Shown here: positions 11,990 to 24,679 of the stretch, one piece after another | Numbering within the stretch: the first letter of the stretch is position 1 | How the letters are laid out: every line of letters starts with the position of its first letter | NCBI GenBank assembly: GCA_001692895.1 | Contig: KV748198.1 | Span: 63,214 to 127,213 of the forward strand | Source: Cenococcum geophilum 1.58 | Lineage: Eukaryota; Ascomycota; Dothideomycetes; Gloniales; Gloniaceae | Reading direction: 5' to 3' | Length of the DNA stretch: 64,000 bases | Notes under the pieces: generated by a model | Databases searched by the model: none | The model's input: the letters and a program-made list of their open reading frames with translations, nothing else | Told to the model about the DNA's origin: nothing | Program-made: the position numbers and the translations under genes

Positions 11990-13200
11990 TACTTAGATCT
12001 CCTAAAATAGGCAACTATAATATAGACGACGTTCTACTAATAAACCCTTATAAAGCGCTTACCTACCTCCTTAACACCTCTTATACTAATATCGCTTAGG
12101 TGATTAGGAATAGTCCTAAATACCTAAAGGACCTTAATATGGCAGGAACCTTTTAGAAACTCTTTATATATATAGCCTTCTTAACTAGTATTAAAAGCGG
12201 CCTTTAAGCCGTTTATAGTAAAGGCTAAGCTATAAAGTCCTAACTTAAAAAAGCTTAATATAGAATTAACTCCCTTAAAACACTTAAACTATATATTAAA
12301 TAATATAAATAGTAAGCCCTTATATATACTAAGACTATATAAAACCTAAGCTTTTAAATTACTATACTTACTAAGACTATTACCAATAAGAACCCTACTA
12401 CTAGCTCCCCTCTTTTAACTAAGCCCTATAGAAAAAAGCGTAAAGTAAAAGATCTAACCCCGTTTAATGGCAAGGGATCACTAATTAAAAAGTAAGAAAA
12501 ATTTAAAATATAAAAAACAAAAATTTAAGGCGTTTTCTAGAGGGATATAAAGTGCTTTAAGACCCTAATAGATGAAATCCTCTATATATTAGACATGCTA
12601 ATAAATAAAGCTTATAACTATATTAAATATGGCCTTAATACGCTATATATATACCTAAATAACCTAAGTAAATGGACCTTTTCTAACTAAAAGTCTATGT
12701 TTATATATATAAAAGGACACTATAAGACTATAAATATAACCTAAGCGGCTAAAAATAAGTTAGATATCTTAAGCTAAGGTAAGTATAACTACTAGTTCTA
12801 GAAAGCAGAGCTTAATAAGTTAATAATTAAAGTAAATAAGACCAAAAAACAAAAAGTAAATTTACTTAAAAAGAATATTTCCTCTAAGATAAAGGACCTA
12901 GCCCTTACCCTTAGCTATAAGATTGGCAATACTAACTATAAAGGCTAAAGTAAGTAAATAGATGTGTTCGCTTATAACCTATAGAACTATACCTACTATA
13001 CTAAGTTAAATACCGCTAAGCTAAGTGCCGCTAGTAGCTATTAACCTATATTACTATAGAATGACCTAATAAACCTAGACGCCGTTAAGTTTAGTAGTAG
13101 TAATAATAGCCTCCCTAATAATATCTAAAGACATTATATAAATAATAGTCTTTATATAGCATGTGGTTAACCTAGCTACTAAAAAAATACTTATAACCCC
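11990..13200 (+). pseudogene. Element B gag
   Basis: Reads as a gypsy Gag. A helical region precedes about 12480. It is followed by the capsid-like part (LTPFNGKG near 12450, YINNLSKW-like near 12660) and a C-terminal nucleic-acid-binding motif near 13150-13200 in which Cys-Gly-Gln-Pro is still visible (ACG-x-PSY) while other Cys/His positions read Tyr, the expected result of TGT/CAT changing to TAT. Many TAA/TAG stops. Gag would form the virus-like particle core. Confidence 0.72.
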
Positions 13201-13699
13201 TAGTAAAACCTAAATCCCCTTCTAATACTACTGCGCTAACCCCCCCTAGTTATAGCGGATTCTTTAATAAAGGGGATAGTAATTAAGGCGGTAACCGCGG
13301 ATAAGGACGTAGGTTTAGATACAGAAACCTACCCCTATAATTCCCTTCCCTAATATAGCCCTAGCTAATAATCCTATATATAAACTATAAATAAGTACTC
13401 TATATTACTACTAACCACAAGACCAGCTATATTATTAGCGAAGTACCCCCTAGTATATATATACTGTTAGAGACTAATATATTAAGATATACTAGCTAAG
13501 ACTATAGCTATTAACTAAGCTCTATAACGTAGCCATTAAAAGGCTAACCCTTAGACTAAGTTGCCTTTAAGGGTTAGAACTATATAGGGAGGAGAATAAA
13601 AGGATTAGATTTATACTACTAGATTAATTAAACCTTATTCTAAGCTAGCTACTATTTAATCTTAGAATAGTAAATAATAATAAAAATTCTATCCTTATT

Positions 13700-16600
13700 T
13701 AGACTTACCTCTCTTTACTACGTAACCTACTCCTAGAAGTTCTTATTAAAACAGTAAGCCTTATTAATAGTAGTAGTACAGCACTAGTATTTATAGACAA
13801 AGACTTGCTTATAAAGAAGTATAATATTATAATAAAAAGACTCCTAGTCTTAAAACTATACTACCTTACTAACGGACTTTAATCTAGCTTTATTACCTAT
13901 TACTTTATAGTAAAAATAATAATTAGCTACTATATAGAATTTATGCTTTTCTACGTTATAAAGTTATTACCCTTAATACTAGTAATTCTTAGAATGCCCT
14001 AGCTTAAAAAGTATAACTTAAGTATAAACTTCCCTATTTTAGGGCTTAAGTTTAACTCTAATTACTATGCCTATAACTATCTCCTATAGCATATCCCTAA
14101 TTATAACTAAGTAGCACTATATAGACGTATTGCACGGCTAACGCTTAGATACTATTAGCTAATAGTAAAAGAGGTACCTAATACTAGTAAGCTAATATAT
14201 ATAGTAAATAAAATAAAGATTCTAGAAGACTAGACTACTACTTTACCCCTAAGAAATATTACCCTACCCTTAAGAATATAAACACTACTAAAACTATAAG
14301 TCCCCTATATATACCCGCTTAACCTAAGCTAGCTAATAAGATACCTAACTCTAAGTTATTTGCTATATATATATATAACCGCGCGTATAATAGCTAAAGG
14401 CGTTACAGCTAAAACTAAAACTAGAGTAATTAAAACCTCCCCCCTATAACGCCTAACCTTATATCTATCTCCCACTTATACCGTATAAGGCCGCCACTAT
14501 ATTTCCGCCCCCTAGGGCTAACTAAGCCGCGCTAGCCTAGCCATAGCACTAGAAAACCAAATACACCCTAAACTAGACAATATTAGATATACTTATGCCG
14601 TTAATTTTACCTAGTTCTGTAAATAAAAAGGTATAAAGGTAATAAGGATTTATATAGCGGAGCTAGTAGAACTAGTTAAATAAGAAAAACACTAATAGCT
14701 GCTTAAAGAGCTACCTATAGGCTTAATAGAAATACTAAACCTATTAGAAAAGTCTTTCCATTAGCTAGTAGAGGGCGATTATATAATAAAAGAAGCCTAT
14801 AAAGCGCTATCCCCTTATTTTTATAATTTCCTTAAAAAAAACCTAAAAACTAAGCCTAAGTCTTTACGCTGGAAGATAGTTAATACTAATATTAAAAAAA
14901 TTCTAAAAGGTAAACTAGGATTGACCTATAAAGACATTTTATAATATTTACTAAAGGAGTTCCACGAATATATTAAGCACTTTCTCCCTAAAAATATAGA
15001 TAAGCTGCCCCCTTACTAACTATAGGACTATAAAATTAAGATTATCCCTAGAAACTAGGCCCTATATTATAAAAATAGACTACTTTTACTTACTAAACTT
15101 AGGTGTGTAAAAAAGTGGATTAATAAGATACTAGATAAGGGTTTTATCCGCGAATTAACCTTACTAGCTACCGTATTACTCCTCCTTACTACTAAGCCTA
15201 GTAGTAGTATACGAATCTGCTATAACTACTAAGGCCTAAACATAGTTACTATTAAGAATTAGTACCTACTACTACTAATCTATAAGATACTTAACGCACT
15301 TTATAGTGCTAAGTACTTTACTAAACTTAATATAATTACTATATTTAACTAAATCCGGATTACAGAGGGCTATAAGTAGTTTATAGTATTTATTACCTAG
15401 TTCGGACTTTATAAGATGCTAGTTATACTATTTAGCCTCTATAACGCACCCGCTACGTTTTAGAATTATATTAATTATATCTTATATAACGCCCTTAACG
15501 ACTATTATACTGCCTACCTTAATAACGTCCTCGTCTTTTCTAAAATATGTATTAAGTATACTAAGTATATAAATGAAGTTATCTAAAGACTTAGTAATAT
15601 TGGACTTTAGATTAATATTAATAAGTCTAAGTTTTACTCTACTAAAACGAAATACCTTAGCTTAATTATCTTAATTAATGGTATAACTATAAACCCTAAA
15701 AAGGTATAGGCCTTATAGGAATAGAAGGACCCGATATTAATTAAAGAACTATAATAATTTCTTAGCTTCGCGAACTTTTACCAATAATTTATCTAAGGCT
15801 ACTCTGCTGTTGCTATACCTATAACAAAACTCCTAAAGAAGGATATTAGATGGCTATAGGGACTAGAATAAGCTAAATCGTTTAAGGCCCTTAAGGGAGC
15901 CTTTACCTTAGTACTAGTACTAGCATACTATAACTATATAAAGAAGATAGTAGTAAAGATAGATGTATTAAATTAGGCTTTTAGCAGAGTCCTTTCCTAG
16001 TATAATAATAACGGTAAATTAAAACTGGTTATATTCTTTTCCGTAAAGTACTCTACGCTAAAGTATAACTACGAAATCTATAATAAAGAACTCTTAGCTA
16101 TTATTAAGGCTTTAAAGGAATAGCGTCCTAAGCTATAANGNACTAAGGAGCNNTTTAAAATTATTACNAACTATAAGAACCTATAGACGTTTATAACTAC
16201 TAAGTAGCTAAATTAACGCTAAGTCTAGTAGGCAGAGTTTCTTTTATAGTTTAACTTTATAATTATATATAGACCTAGTAGCAAAGCTATGCTCCCTAAT
16301 ACCCTAAGCTAGCTACTAGGAATAAGGCCTAAGGATACTAATAATAAATACCTCTACTACTAAGCCTAAGTTATTATACCGCCCTAGAAAATTAACCCTA
16401 TAATCTTAGAAGAATTGCTATATAAGTCCCGTAACTCTAATAATATAGAGTTTATAGCCGCTTTAGACCCTAAAATAGCTAAAAAGTTACTAGATAAGTT
16501 AATCTAGTTAGGATACTAGGAGAATAAACTTATAAGAGATATAGTAGCAGCCCTATATAATTAGAAAGCTCGCTATTAGCTAAAGAAGATTAGGAAATTA

Positions 16601-16728
16601 CTTTATTATAATAAGTTAGAATATAGTATTATTAATAGATAAATCTACTTCCGCTAATATCTCTTTATCCCTAACGCCCTAGACCTCTACCTAAAAGTTA
16701 TTTATCGCTCTTATAGTAGTGGCCCTAC
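13700..16728 (+). pseudogene. Element B pol part 1: protease, RT, RNase H, integrase start
   Basis: The protease-like segment at 13745-14060 contains SLINSSSTALVFID, a decayed D-S-G motif, and later RMP-x-LKKYN. RT runs ~15060-15760 with IRI-C-YNY-x-GLN near 15210 and catalytic box Y-L-N-N at 15515-15526. RNase H at ~15850-16250 has [15 protein letters not shown]. The integrase N-terminal zinc region begins near 16500 and is interrupted at 16728 by A3. N bases at 16139-16168 fall in RNase H. Confidence 0.88.
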
Positions 16729-17153
16729 TATTACAGACGCTTTAAATACAATATTATAACTACTTAGAGAAGAGACGAAAGAAGCTAGTTAGTTAATTTA
16801 GGCATGGTCTAGGATAGAGCCAATAGAACTATGTAATAAGGAATAGTAACTAAGGTTATATAATATGCTATATATTAAANANGAGGAATAANAGGAACTT
16901 ACNTACCTTATATATAAGANGTATATTANNTATAANAAGGATTTTATAGGAGTACGGTTGTGTATTTAAGGACCCTTAGTCCCTACCTAGATAGTTCCTT
17001 CCTTATAGTAATTCTTAGAATATAATTAGAGTTAATCTATTAGGCAACCACTCCACCAGTTATTATTACGTTATTAACTTTTATACTTATATTTCCTACA
17101 CACTTAGCCTAATAATAAGCCTACCATAGTTCTTGCTACAAGGTTCTATTACA
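16729..17153 (+). repeat. A3 5' LTR
   Basis: Starts TATTACAGACGC (ancestral TGTTACGGACGC) and ends TTCTATTACA. It contains a cluster of N bases at 16880-16931. It is flanked on the left by the CCTAC duplication. A clear tRNA primer site could not be recognised after it, perhaps because TGG has become TAG. Confidence 0.93.
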
Positions 17154-17197
17154 CAATTACTACCTAGTTATAGTATTAATATAAGAAGTTAAATAAC

Positions 17198-18290
17198 ATG
17201 CCACTAAAAGCAGCTACTATAACGCCATTAACGGTAGCAACTACTTTAAGGATAGGAGGTAATACTAGTATAGTAGATACTAACTTATAGCAACCTATAA
17301 CGGTTAGACAGCTATAGAAAATAGTTAACTAGCTAATAGCTAATAATATAGTGTTAGAAGAAAGACTTAATAAGATAGGAGCAGTAAAGATTAAGCTATT
17401 ATTAATTAAGAGATTTATAGGAGAGAGGTTAAAGCTTAAAGGATTCCTTATATAGATATATTTTAAGGTCTTATAGGAGGGAGTAAAGTTACCTACACCT
17501 ATAGATCGGATAGCCTATATAGGACTATTTTTATTAGAAAAAGCACTTAAGTAGTTTAAACCTTACCTTATAGAGATACAGGTAAATAGAATAACGACCA
17601 TTAACCAAGACGTGTGATTTATATTCTTAAGTTAGGAAGGATTTATAGAATAACTAATATAGATATTTAGAGACCTAAAAGAAACAACTATAGTAGAAAG
17701 AAAACTCCAGAACCTTATACAACAAACTTTAATAATTAAGTATATAATATAGTTCTAGACACTAGTAATATAAATAAAATAAAATAATAGGGCGCTTATA
17801 GCACAGTATAAATAGGGACTTAAGGCTAAAGTCTAGGACGTAATTATCCTAATAAAAGATATGGATACCCTAAGAGATCTAATAGATTAGGCGATTAAGA
17901 TTAATAATTAAATCTACTAAAGGGAACAGGCTAAAAGAGGCTAGGATAGAGTTTTATAGTTATATAAGGCGTAAAGTATATAACGACAAAAGCTAAGTTA
18001 AAAACTATAATATGGCGCAGAGCTAATAGATCTAAGTGGTACTAAAAAAGCCTATAAGAAATAGAGTAAACTATAGAAACCTAGAGGATAAGGATTAAAT
18101 AATTAAAGGTTTAAGGAGCAGAGGCCGAATTAGGGATCTTAATAGCAAAAGATATTTAGGTGGACCCTATAACAAGAAAAATAGTTTAAAAAAGGAGCTT
18201 ATATAAATTATAGAAAATAGGGTTATTACGTTAGAGACTATAAAAGTAGGCAAAGTTACTATATAGTAAAAGGTATAAGACTAGTAGATA
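17198..18290 (+). pseudogene. A3 gag with zinc knuckle
   Basis: The ATG at 17198 opens MPLKAATITPLTVATT, shared with A4 at 62906 and, in diverged form, with D1. The capsid-like part reads through 17400-17950 with (L/I)IKRFIGERLKLKGF. The C-terminal knuckle at about 18205-18240 reads INYRK-x-GYYVRDYK, where Tyr stands at expected Cys and His positions, a C-to-T signature of RIP. Multiple TAG/TAA stops. It would have formed the particle capsid and bound RNA. Confidence 0.85.
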
Positions 18291-18399
18291 ACATATATAT
18301 ATAAAGGGATAATAATATACTACAAGGAACAAAAGAGTGTTTAATTAGAAGTTTTGCGTTTTGTTATAATAATATATACCAAATTTATAAAAACACTAA

Positions 18400-20240
18400 G
18401 TACGGCGCAAGCTATTAGCTATAAGAGCTAGCACCTATAGGATATAGAGGAACTAATGAACCAGTTTATAGATTAGATATTAAGGACAATAAATTTAACC
18501 TAGATAAAACATTCCGTAATAATAAGGTAATAAGGGCCGCTTATTAGGAGCGAGTAGATCTTAAAGATATTATACTAGAGGTAGAGGATAATTCTATTAT
18601 AGAATAAGGAATATTAGTTAGGATTAAAACCCTACTAGATATAATATCTATCGCTTTATAAGATATAAGAGAAGTAGAACAGCAAACCACTTTAGCACTT
18701 AATAAAGGTAAAAGGCTAAAGGCTTAAGATTTTTATAGCGAGATAAGAGATAACTAAGATTCTTAAAACGAGATAAGGTAAGCTTAAGGACCTATAATAG
18801 ACAATAATTAATAAAGTAGAGTAGTAGCTTAGTTTAAAAATATACAAATAAGCTCGGGATAGAAGTTCCCATAGGTATAAAATTCTTAAGACGAGATAAG
18901 TAAGATTTAAGACTCTTAAGATAAGATAAGAACACTAAGCAAGCCTAGTTAAACTAAGGCTAAAGTTAAGCTTAAGTTAGAAGTAAGCTTAGGATTAAAG
19001 AACCTAAGGGGTTAAGAATTCGGAGTATAAATTAGGACACCTATAAATAAGAGACAAGGAGCTTCTTTATAGATTAGAGAATCTATAGTATAAATAGTAA
19101 TTAGACTAGGAGACAAATATATAAACCTAGAAGATTTACTAGTTAAATAAAGTATTCAGACTAAAGATTAAAAAGTTAATACTAGGATTAAAAAGTAAGA
19201 CGACTTTAAGGATTAGAGCGTAAGGCGCAAACCAAAAAAAACTATAAAAAAGTTTAGGTAAAGAATTATCGCATAATAAAAACAGAAACTAGATAAAAGA
19301 TCTAGCACATTAGGATATATAAAGGATAGAGTATTAGTATAAAGAATTACTAATAGGCTAAAAGTAGGTATACTAAGAGCTAAATAGCTTACTAAACTAG
19401 AATAAGAAGAGGATCTAGAGATTCCTACTAGGTTTAAGGAACAATATACTAAAGGCTATTATAACACAGCAATAAAGAGATATTTCCTTATAGATAGGCC
19501 GTATATACTCTAGTAGCTATACTAAAAGTGGTATAGGTAACGACGCAATAATAAGTGGGAAGATTTCTATATATAGTTAAATAAAAAGGTTATCTAGGAC
19601 TACCCAATTATAGAGAAGGCCATAACGCATATTAAAGGAGCCTTAATTATAATATTAAAGGATCTAGAGAAACGTTTAGAGGACTAAAGAAGTAAAAGGC
19701 GTATCTTAGTACCTACAAATAAAATCACAATATTTAGATTAGCATAATAAAGGTTTAAACTTAAGGATAAAGATAAGCTAAGAGTTAACCTAAAGCACCT
19801 AGCATACTACACGTTATTATAGATTGCGTATATAGACAATATATGCGAAATGCATAAAAATCTAAAAAAAAAGAATTAGAAATACCCTATAAGGATATAC
19901 TAGATAACAGACAAGTAATAGTATAGGAATACCAAATATATATATAGATGGCATCTAATAGAAATCTAAGAGGAAGGAAGTTTAGTACTTTAACTAGAAA
20001 GATTCCTTACAAAAGAATGCTTAGACGGACAATAGTAGTAAAAATACCTAGAAAATATATATCTATAGTATATTAAAGATAAAAAGTAAACTAGGTATTA
20101 GCTAAAGAGTAAGCTAAGTACACTAGGATTAAGTAGCTAATAGTTAGGAAAAGTAGAGGCCTATAGAACTAGAGGGAGCTAGTAGTAAAGCCTTAGACCC
20201 TTAAAGGAATTTAAGGACAACACCTAAATTTACGGATTAA
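18400..20240 (+). pseudogene. A3 gag-protease spacer (unknown domain)
   Basis: Counterpart of 2200-4090 in A1, about 1.9 kb between zinc knuckle and protease. It keeps the D-S-Q-D-E-I-R-like phrases (near 18725-18780 and 18890-18930) and the long charged helical region with KWYR and RHNNKWEDFYI near 19530-19570. There are many Gln-type stops. The interval is collinear in A1, A3 and D1, so it is an original part of the element rather than a late insertion. Function unknown. Confidence 0.6.
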
Positions 20241-23200
20241 TTAGCAAGATTAGCAGTTTAAAGCGCTAATAGATAGTAAAGCAACGCGAAACCATATCTT
20301 ACTAGCAGTAGTTAAGAGAATAGGGCTACCTTATAGATAAAAGAAGTAATCTTACCTATTAGTTATAATTTTAGGAGACCTAATAACCTATAAAGGAGGG
20401 ATTATTAATCTTAAAATAGGACCTATTTAGATAATTATCAAAAGAAGACAAATTAAGATGTCTTTTAATATCCTACTATTAGGACAGAATAAGGTAGTAT
20501 TAGGCATACCTTAGTTACAGGAATATAATTTAAGGATTAATTAGATTACAGGTTAGGTCAATATTAAAGATACTTAATACCGTAAAATACGATAATAAGC
20601 CAAATTAGTATAGTACTAAGTAGGAGCAACTTATAAAGAAATAGAAAAAGGACTAAGTTATATACTAAAGAGATACTATAAGTATAGTAGGAAACTATAG
20701 TTACTAAAAAGTAAGAAGCTGTTAGAATATACAGCATAGGACTATAAGATAGAGTTAGAACTAAAAATAAGTCTAAAGTTCTTTCCAATTTATAAGCTTA
20801 CTAAAGAAAAGGGTAAAGCGTTAAAAGAGTTTATCTAGGAAAATCTATAAAAGGGATACATTAAACCATCGCAGTTATTAGTAGGTTATCCAGTACTATT
20901 TATACTAAAGAAGAATAGCAAACTAAGGCTATATATCGACTATAAACAATTAAATAGTATTACTAGAAAGGATAGGTATCCTTTACCCTTAATTAGCGAA
21001 ATCTAAAATAGGATAGGCAATACGTAAATCTTTATAAAGATAGATCTAAGGTAGGCGTACCATTAGATTAGGATTAAGGAAGGTAATAAATAGAAGGCAG
21101 CCTTTAGGTTAAAGAAAGAACTATATAAACTATTAGTTATACAATTCGGGCTTATAAACGCACTAGTAACGTTCTAAAAGTATATTAATAATATATTAGG
21201 AGAACACTTAGATGAATTTATTATAGTATATCTTAATAATATTATTATCTACTTAATAACTAAGGAAGAATACGGGGAATATATTAAATAGGTTTTAAAG
21301 AGACTATAAGAAGAACAGATACTAGTAGTAATTAAAAAATACAAGTTCTTTACTAGGAAGACCGATTTTATTAGATTTATTATTAAACTAGGCTAACTTA
21401 GTATAGATCTAAAGAAGATTAAGGCTATAGTAAATTAGTAGGAACTAGAGAACATTATATAGTTAAGATCATTTTTAGGGTTTTATAATTACTACAGAAG
21501 GTTTATAGCGCAGTAGTTAAAGGATATTAAGCCATTTACGCGGTTAATAAAGAAAGAAGAACTATAGGCATAAAGAGAAAAGTAAAGAGAACTTTTTAAG
21601 AAAATTAAAGAGTTATTTACCTAGGAGCTAGTTCTTAAGATCTATTAACTAGGACTAGAGATGGTTATAAAAACGGATATATTAGACTATATACTAGGGG
21701 CGTACTTTATATAAAGGCATTAAGATAGATAGCACCTAGTAGTATACTATAGTTAGAAGATAATACCACTAGAGTTAAACTATAATATCTATAATAAGGA
21801 GTTATTAGGTATAGTTATAGTATTAAAGAAATAAAGAGCATTCTTATAAGGTATAGAGAAACTATTTATAGTTAAAACAGATTATAAGAACCTAATAGGA
21901 TTCCTAATAATAAAGGAACTTAACTAAAGATAAGTTAGATAGGCAGAGATGCTTACGGAATACTATTTTAAGATTTAGTATACTAAAGGTACAGATAATA
22001 TATAGGCAAATACTCTAAGCTGTAAAGCTAAACTATAAAATAAGGAAAAGCTATTAGGGGCTTTATTGCGAAAAGATATAGACAGATTAATTAGGTACAA
22101 TTATCTAAAAATTATAGTAACTTAAGAAGATAATAAACTAGAGAAAGTCTATAAGACACTAGAAAGCTTTTAGGTATAAAGAATTCTAAAAGTATAGCTA
22201 GAAGATCTACAGATAAATATATATAAAAATTAAAAAGTAAAGTATATCTTAAAAAGTATAGCAGAGCAATTTATAGAAGACTTTTATAAGGGACTAACCT
22301 AAGGACATAATAGAGCTACGGGCTTAGTGTTAAGATTCTAGGAGAAGTATATTATTAACGAAATCTAGAAAATAGCTAGAAAAGTTATAAAGGAATATCT
22401 AGATTACTAAAGGAATAAACTAATAAGGTATAAGCCATATAGAGGGCTATAACCTATTAAAATACTAAAGAGACTATAGGAGGTCATATTATAGGACTTT
22501 ATTATTAAGTTACTAAAATTAAAAAACCCTATTACTAGATAAGATTATAATACGATCTTAGTAATAGTAGACAAGCTTATAAAGTAGGGATACTTTATAG
22601 CATATATAGAAGAAATTTTAGTAGAAGATATCGCTAGAATCTACATTAAAGAAGTATTTATAAGACATAGAGTACTAAGCAAAATCATATTAGATAGAGA
22701 TCTAAGATTTATAGCAGTATTCTAAAAAGTGTTCTTAGCGAAGCAAGGAGTTTAAATAGTAACTTCCACTATATATTATCTATAGACAGATAGTTAAATA
22801 GAAAGGTTAAATTAGACGCTAGAGCAGTATCTAAGGTATTATATTAATTATACACAAAATAATTAGGTATCGCTATTACTAATTATATAATTCGCATATA
22901 ATATAACACCTTAAAAAGGAATAGGCATATTACTATTTAAGGCAAATTACAGATATAAGCTAAGAATATCATTATTACTACAGCAAGTAAAGAAAACGAG
23001 TAGTATAGCTAAAAAGAGAATAAAGACATTAATAAATCTTTATATAGACCTTATAGAATTAATAAAGAAAGTATAAAAGAGAATAAAAAAGTACTATAAT
23101 ACTAAGAGATCTAAGGGACTAGATCTTAAGGAGGGAGATAAAGTATAGTTACTATATAAAAATTTTAAGAGTTAATAACTAAGTAAGAAATTGGACTATA

Positions 23201-23535
23201 TTAGACTAAGACCTTTTAAAATTATATAAAGGATTTCACCGGTTACGTTTAAGTTAAACCTATTAGCTAAAATAAAGATCTACCCTATATAGCATATTAT
23301 AATACTAGAGCTAGTATATAGGAATATTAAGCCACCGGTCTATAAAGTAGATATATATAGAGGATAAGAAGAAGATAAATAGTAAGTATTAAAGATCGTT
23401 AATTATAAGGATATTAACAATAAGATATAGTATAAGGTTAAGTAGATAGGCTATACTAAGACTACTTAGAAGCTATTAAAGAATTTAAAGAACGCTATAG
23501 GAAAGGTATAAGAGTATTAGAAGAGATTAGGTTAG
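20240..23535 (+). pseudogene. A3 pol: protease, RT, RNase H, integrase, chromodomain
   Basis: The protease motif ALIDS lies at about 20263-20277, followed by LysAlaThr where Gly is expected. RT covers ~20880-21480 with catalytic box Y-L-N-N at 21228-21239 (YLDD expected). RNase H is at ~21600-22000 and integrase at ~22230-23340 with VIVDKL, LDRDLRF and KRSKGLDLKEGDKV. The chromodomain at ~23393-23534 reads YKVK and IGYTKTT. All these are broken by TAA/TAG. Confidence 0.9.
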
Positions 23536-23559
23536 GTAGTATTAATAAAAAAGGATTAC

Positions 23560-24225
23560 TAAAGAACAAGTTACCTAAGGGAGACCTAAGAAGAGTAGTT
23601 GCTAAACTACTTAGATCTATTTCCTTCTCTATTAGAAGAGAATCCGTTTTTTTATTACCTAGTTTTTACAGACCCTATTTTATAAGTTTTTACTCCTTAA
23701 AACAAACCTTCTTACAAACCTTCTTAAGATAAAGTAGACGAGTAGACGCCGTAATTTAAGTATCTAAAGCCTTCTGTTCCGCGTTATAGGAATATTCTAA
23801 CTTAGTAAGGGCTTATAATAGTTTACTATCTAGCTGTATAGCAGCAGATTAAATATAAAACCCTAAGACAAATTAATTAGGGAACTAAACAACTATTAAG
23901 AGTAATAGGTTGCGTATATTTAGCATTAGAAGTAGAGCGAACATTATAGGATGAATAAATATTCGCTTTAGTACACTTTAAGTAAGAGGACGGTTATTAC
24001 GAAGATAGGCTTACTAATATAATATAAACTAACCCCTCTTTTAAATAATAAGAATATAGAGACGGTATAATCTTACTAAGAGATAATATTGCAGTAATAG
24101 TGCGAGCACGATGTTAGGCATATAAAGAAGAAATTGCTTTAGGTATAATAAGCAATAATATTAACTAAATTAATTAGATAGATATTATACCTCTAGTAAA
24201 TAACTTAGAGATATTTTAAATCTTT
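23560..24225 (-). pseudogene. A3 conserved antisense reading frame
   Basis: Minus-strand frame equivalent to 7430-8085 of A1. The segment starting GFYI continues into a Lys-rich helical region (LYLKKVCKKVCFKE) and aligns gap-free over about 85 codons with the D1 copy, with roughly 40% identity by eye. An upstream segment with YSYYLKEGLVYI lies in another frame. The plus strand of the same region is also conserved, so the strand assignment is an inference from protein-level similarity. Confidence 0.45.
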
Positions 24226-24228
24226 AAG

Positions 24229-24254
24229 GATAAAGATAAAGAGAAGGGAAATAG
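24229..24254 (+). other. A3 polypurine tract
   Basis: AAGATAAAGAGAAGGGAAATAG directly precedes the 3' LTR, matching the tracts before the A1 and A2 LTRs. Confidence 0.8.
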
Positions 24255-24679
24255 TGTTACGGACGCTTTAAGTATAATATTATAACTACTTNGAGAAGAA
24301 ATAGAAGAAGCTAGTTAGTTAATTTAGGTATAGTCTAAAATAGAGCCGATAGAACTATATAACAAGAAATAGTAACTAAGGTTATATAATATACTACGTA
24401 TTAAACAAGAGGAATAAAAGGAACTTATATACCTTATATATAAGACGTATATTACATATAAGAAGGATTTTATAAGAGTACGGTTATATATTTAAGGACC
24501 CTTAGTCCCTACCTAGATAGTTTCTTCCTTATAGTAATTCTTAGAATATAATTAGAGTTAATCTATTAGGCAACCACTCTACTAGTTATTATTATATTAT
24601 TAACTTTTATACTTGTATTTCCTATATACCTAGCCCAATAATAAGCCTACCGTAGTTTTTGCTATAAGGTTCCACTATA
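24255..24679 (+). repeat. A3 3' LTR (425 bp)
   Basis: Starts TGTTACGGACGC and ends TTCCACTATA, and is the same length as its 5' partner. It is followed by CCTAC (24680-24684), the target duplication, after which element B resumes. Confidence 0.93.

Larger units (their letters stand above)
11853..16728 (+). mobile_element. Ty3/gypsy chromovirus B, 5' part (interrupted by A3)
   Basis: A second gypsy family, dissimilar to A in DNA. It runs through gag, protease, RT and RNase H into the integrase zinc-binding region, stops at 16728 where A3 begins, and resumes at 24685 in the same frame context. The target duplication CCTAC (16724-16728 and 24680-24684) proves the split. A 5' LTR is not identifiable; 11853-11990 may hold a leader or LTR remnant, with repeated CTTAGTATAGTC-like phrases. 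Confidence 0.9.
16729..24679 (+). mobile_element. Complete Ty3/gypsy chromovirus A3
   Basis: 7.95-kb element with two 425-bp LTRs, a 5-bp target duplication CCTAC (16724-16728 and 24680-24684), gag with ATG, a gag-protease spacer, protease, RT, RNase H, integrase, chromodomain, an antisense-frame region, a polypurine tract and 3' LTR. In the first 120 bases of the two LTRs every difference I see is a transition. It is inserted in the integrase of element B. It is the structural reference for family A here, but has many in-frame stops. Confidence 0.95.

Noticed and set aside
20564..20788. Minus-strand ORF in A3
   Set aside because: Ant isense shadow of the protease-RT linker of A3 pol.
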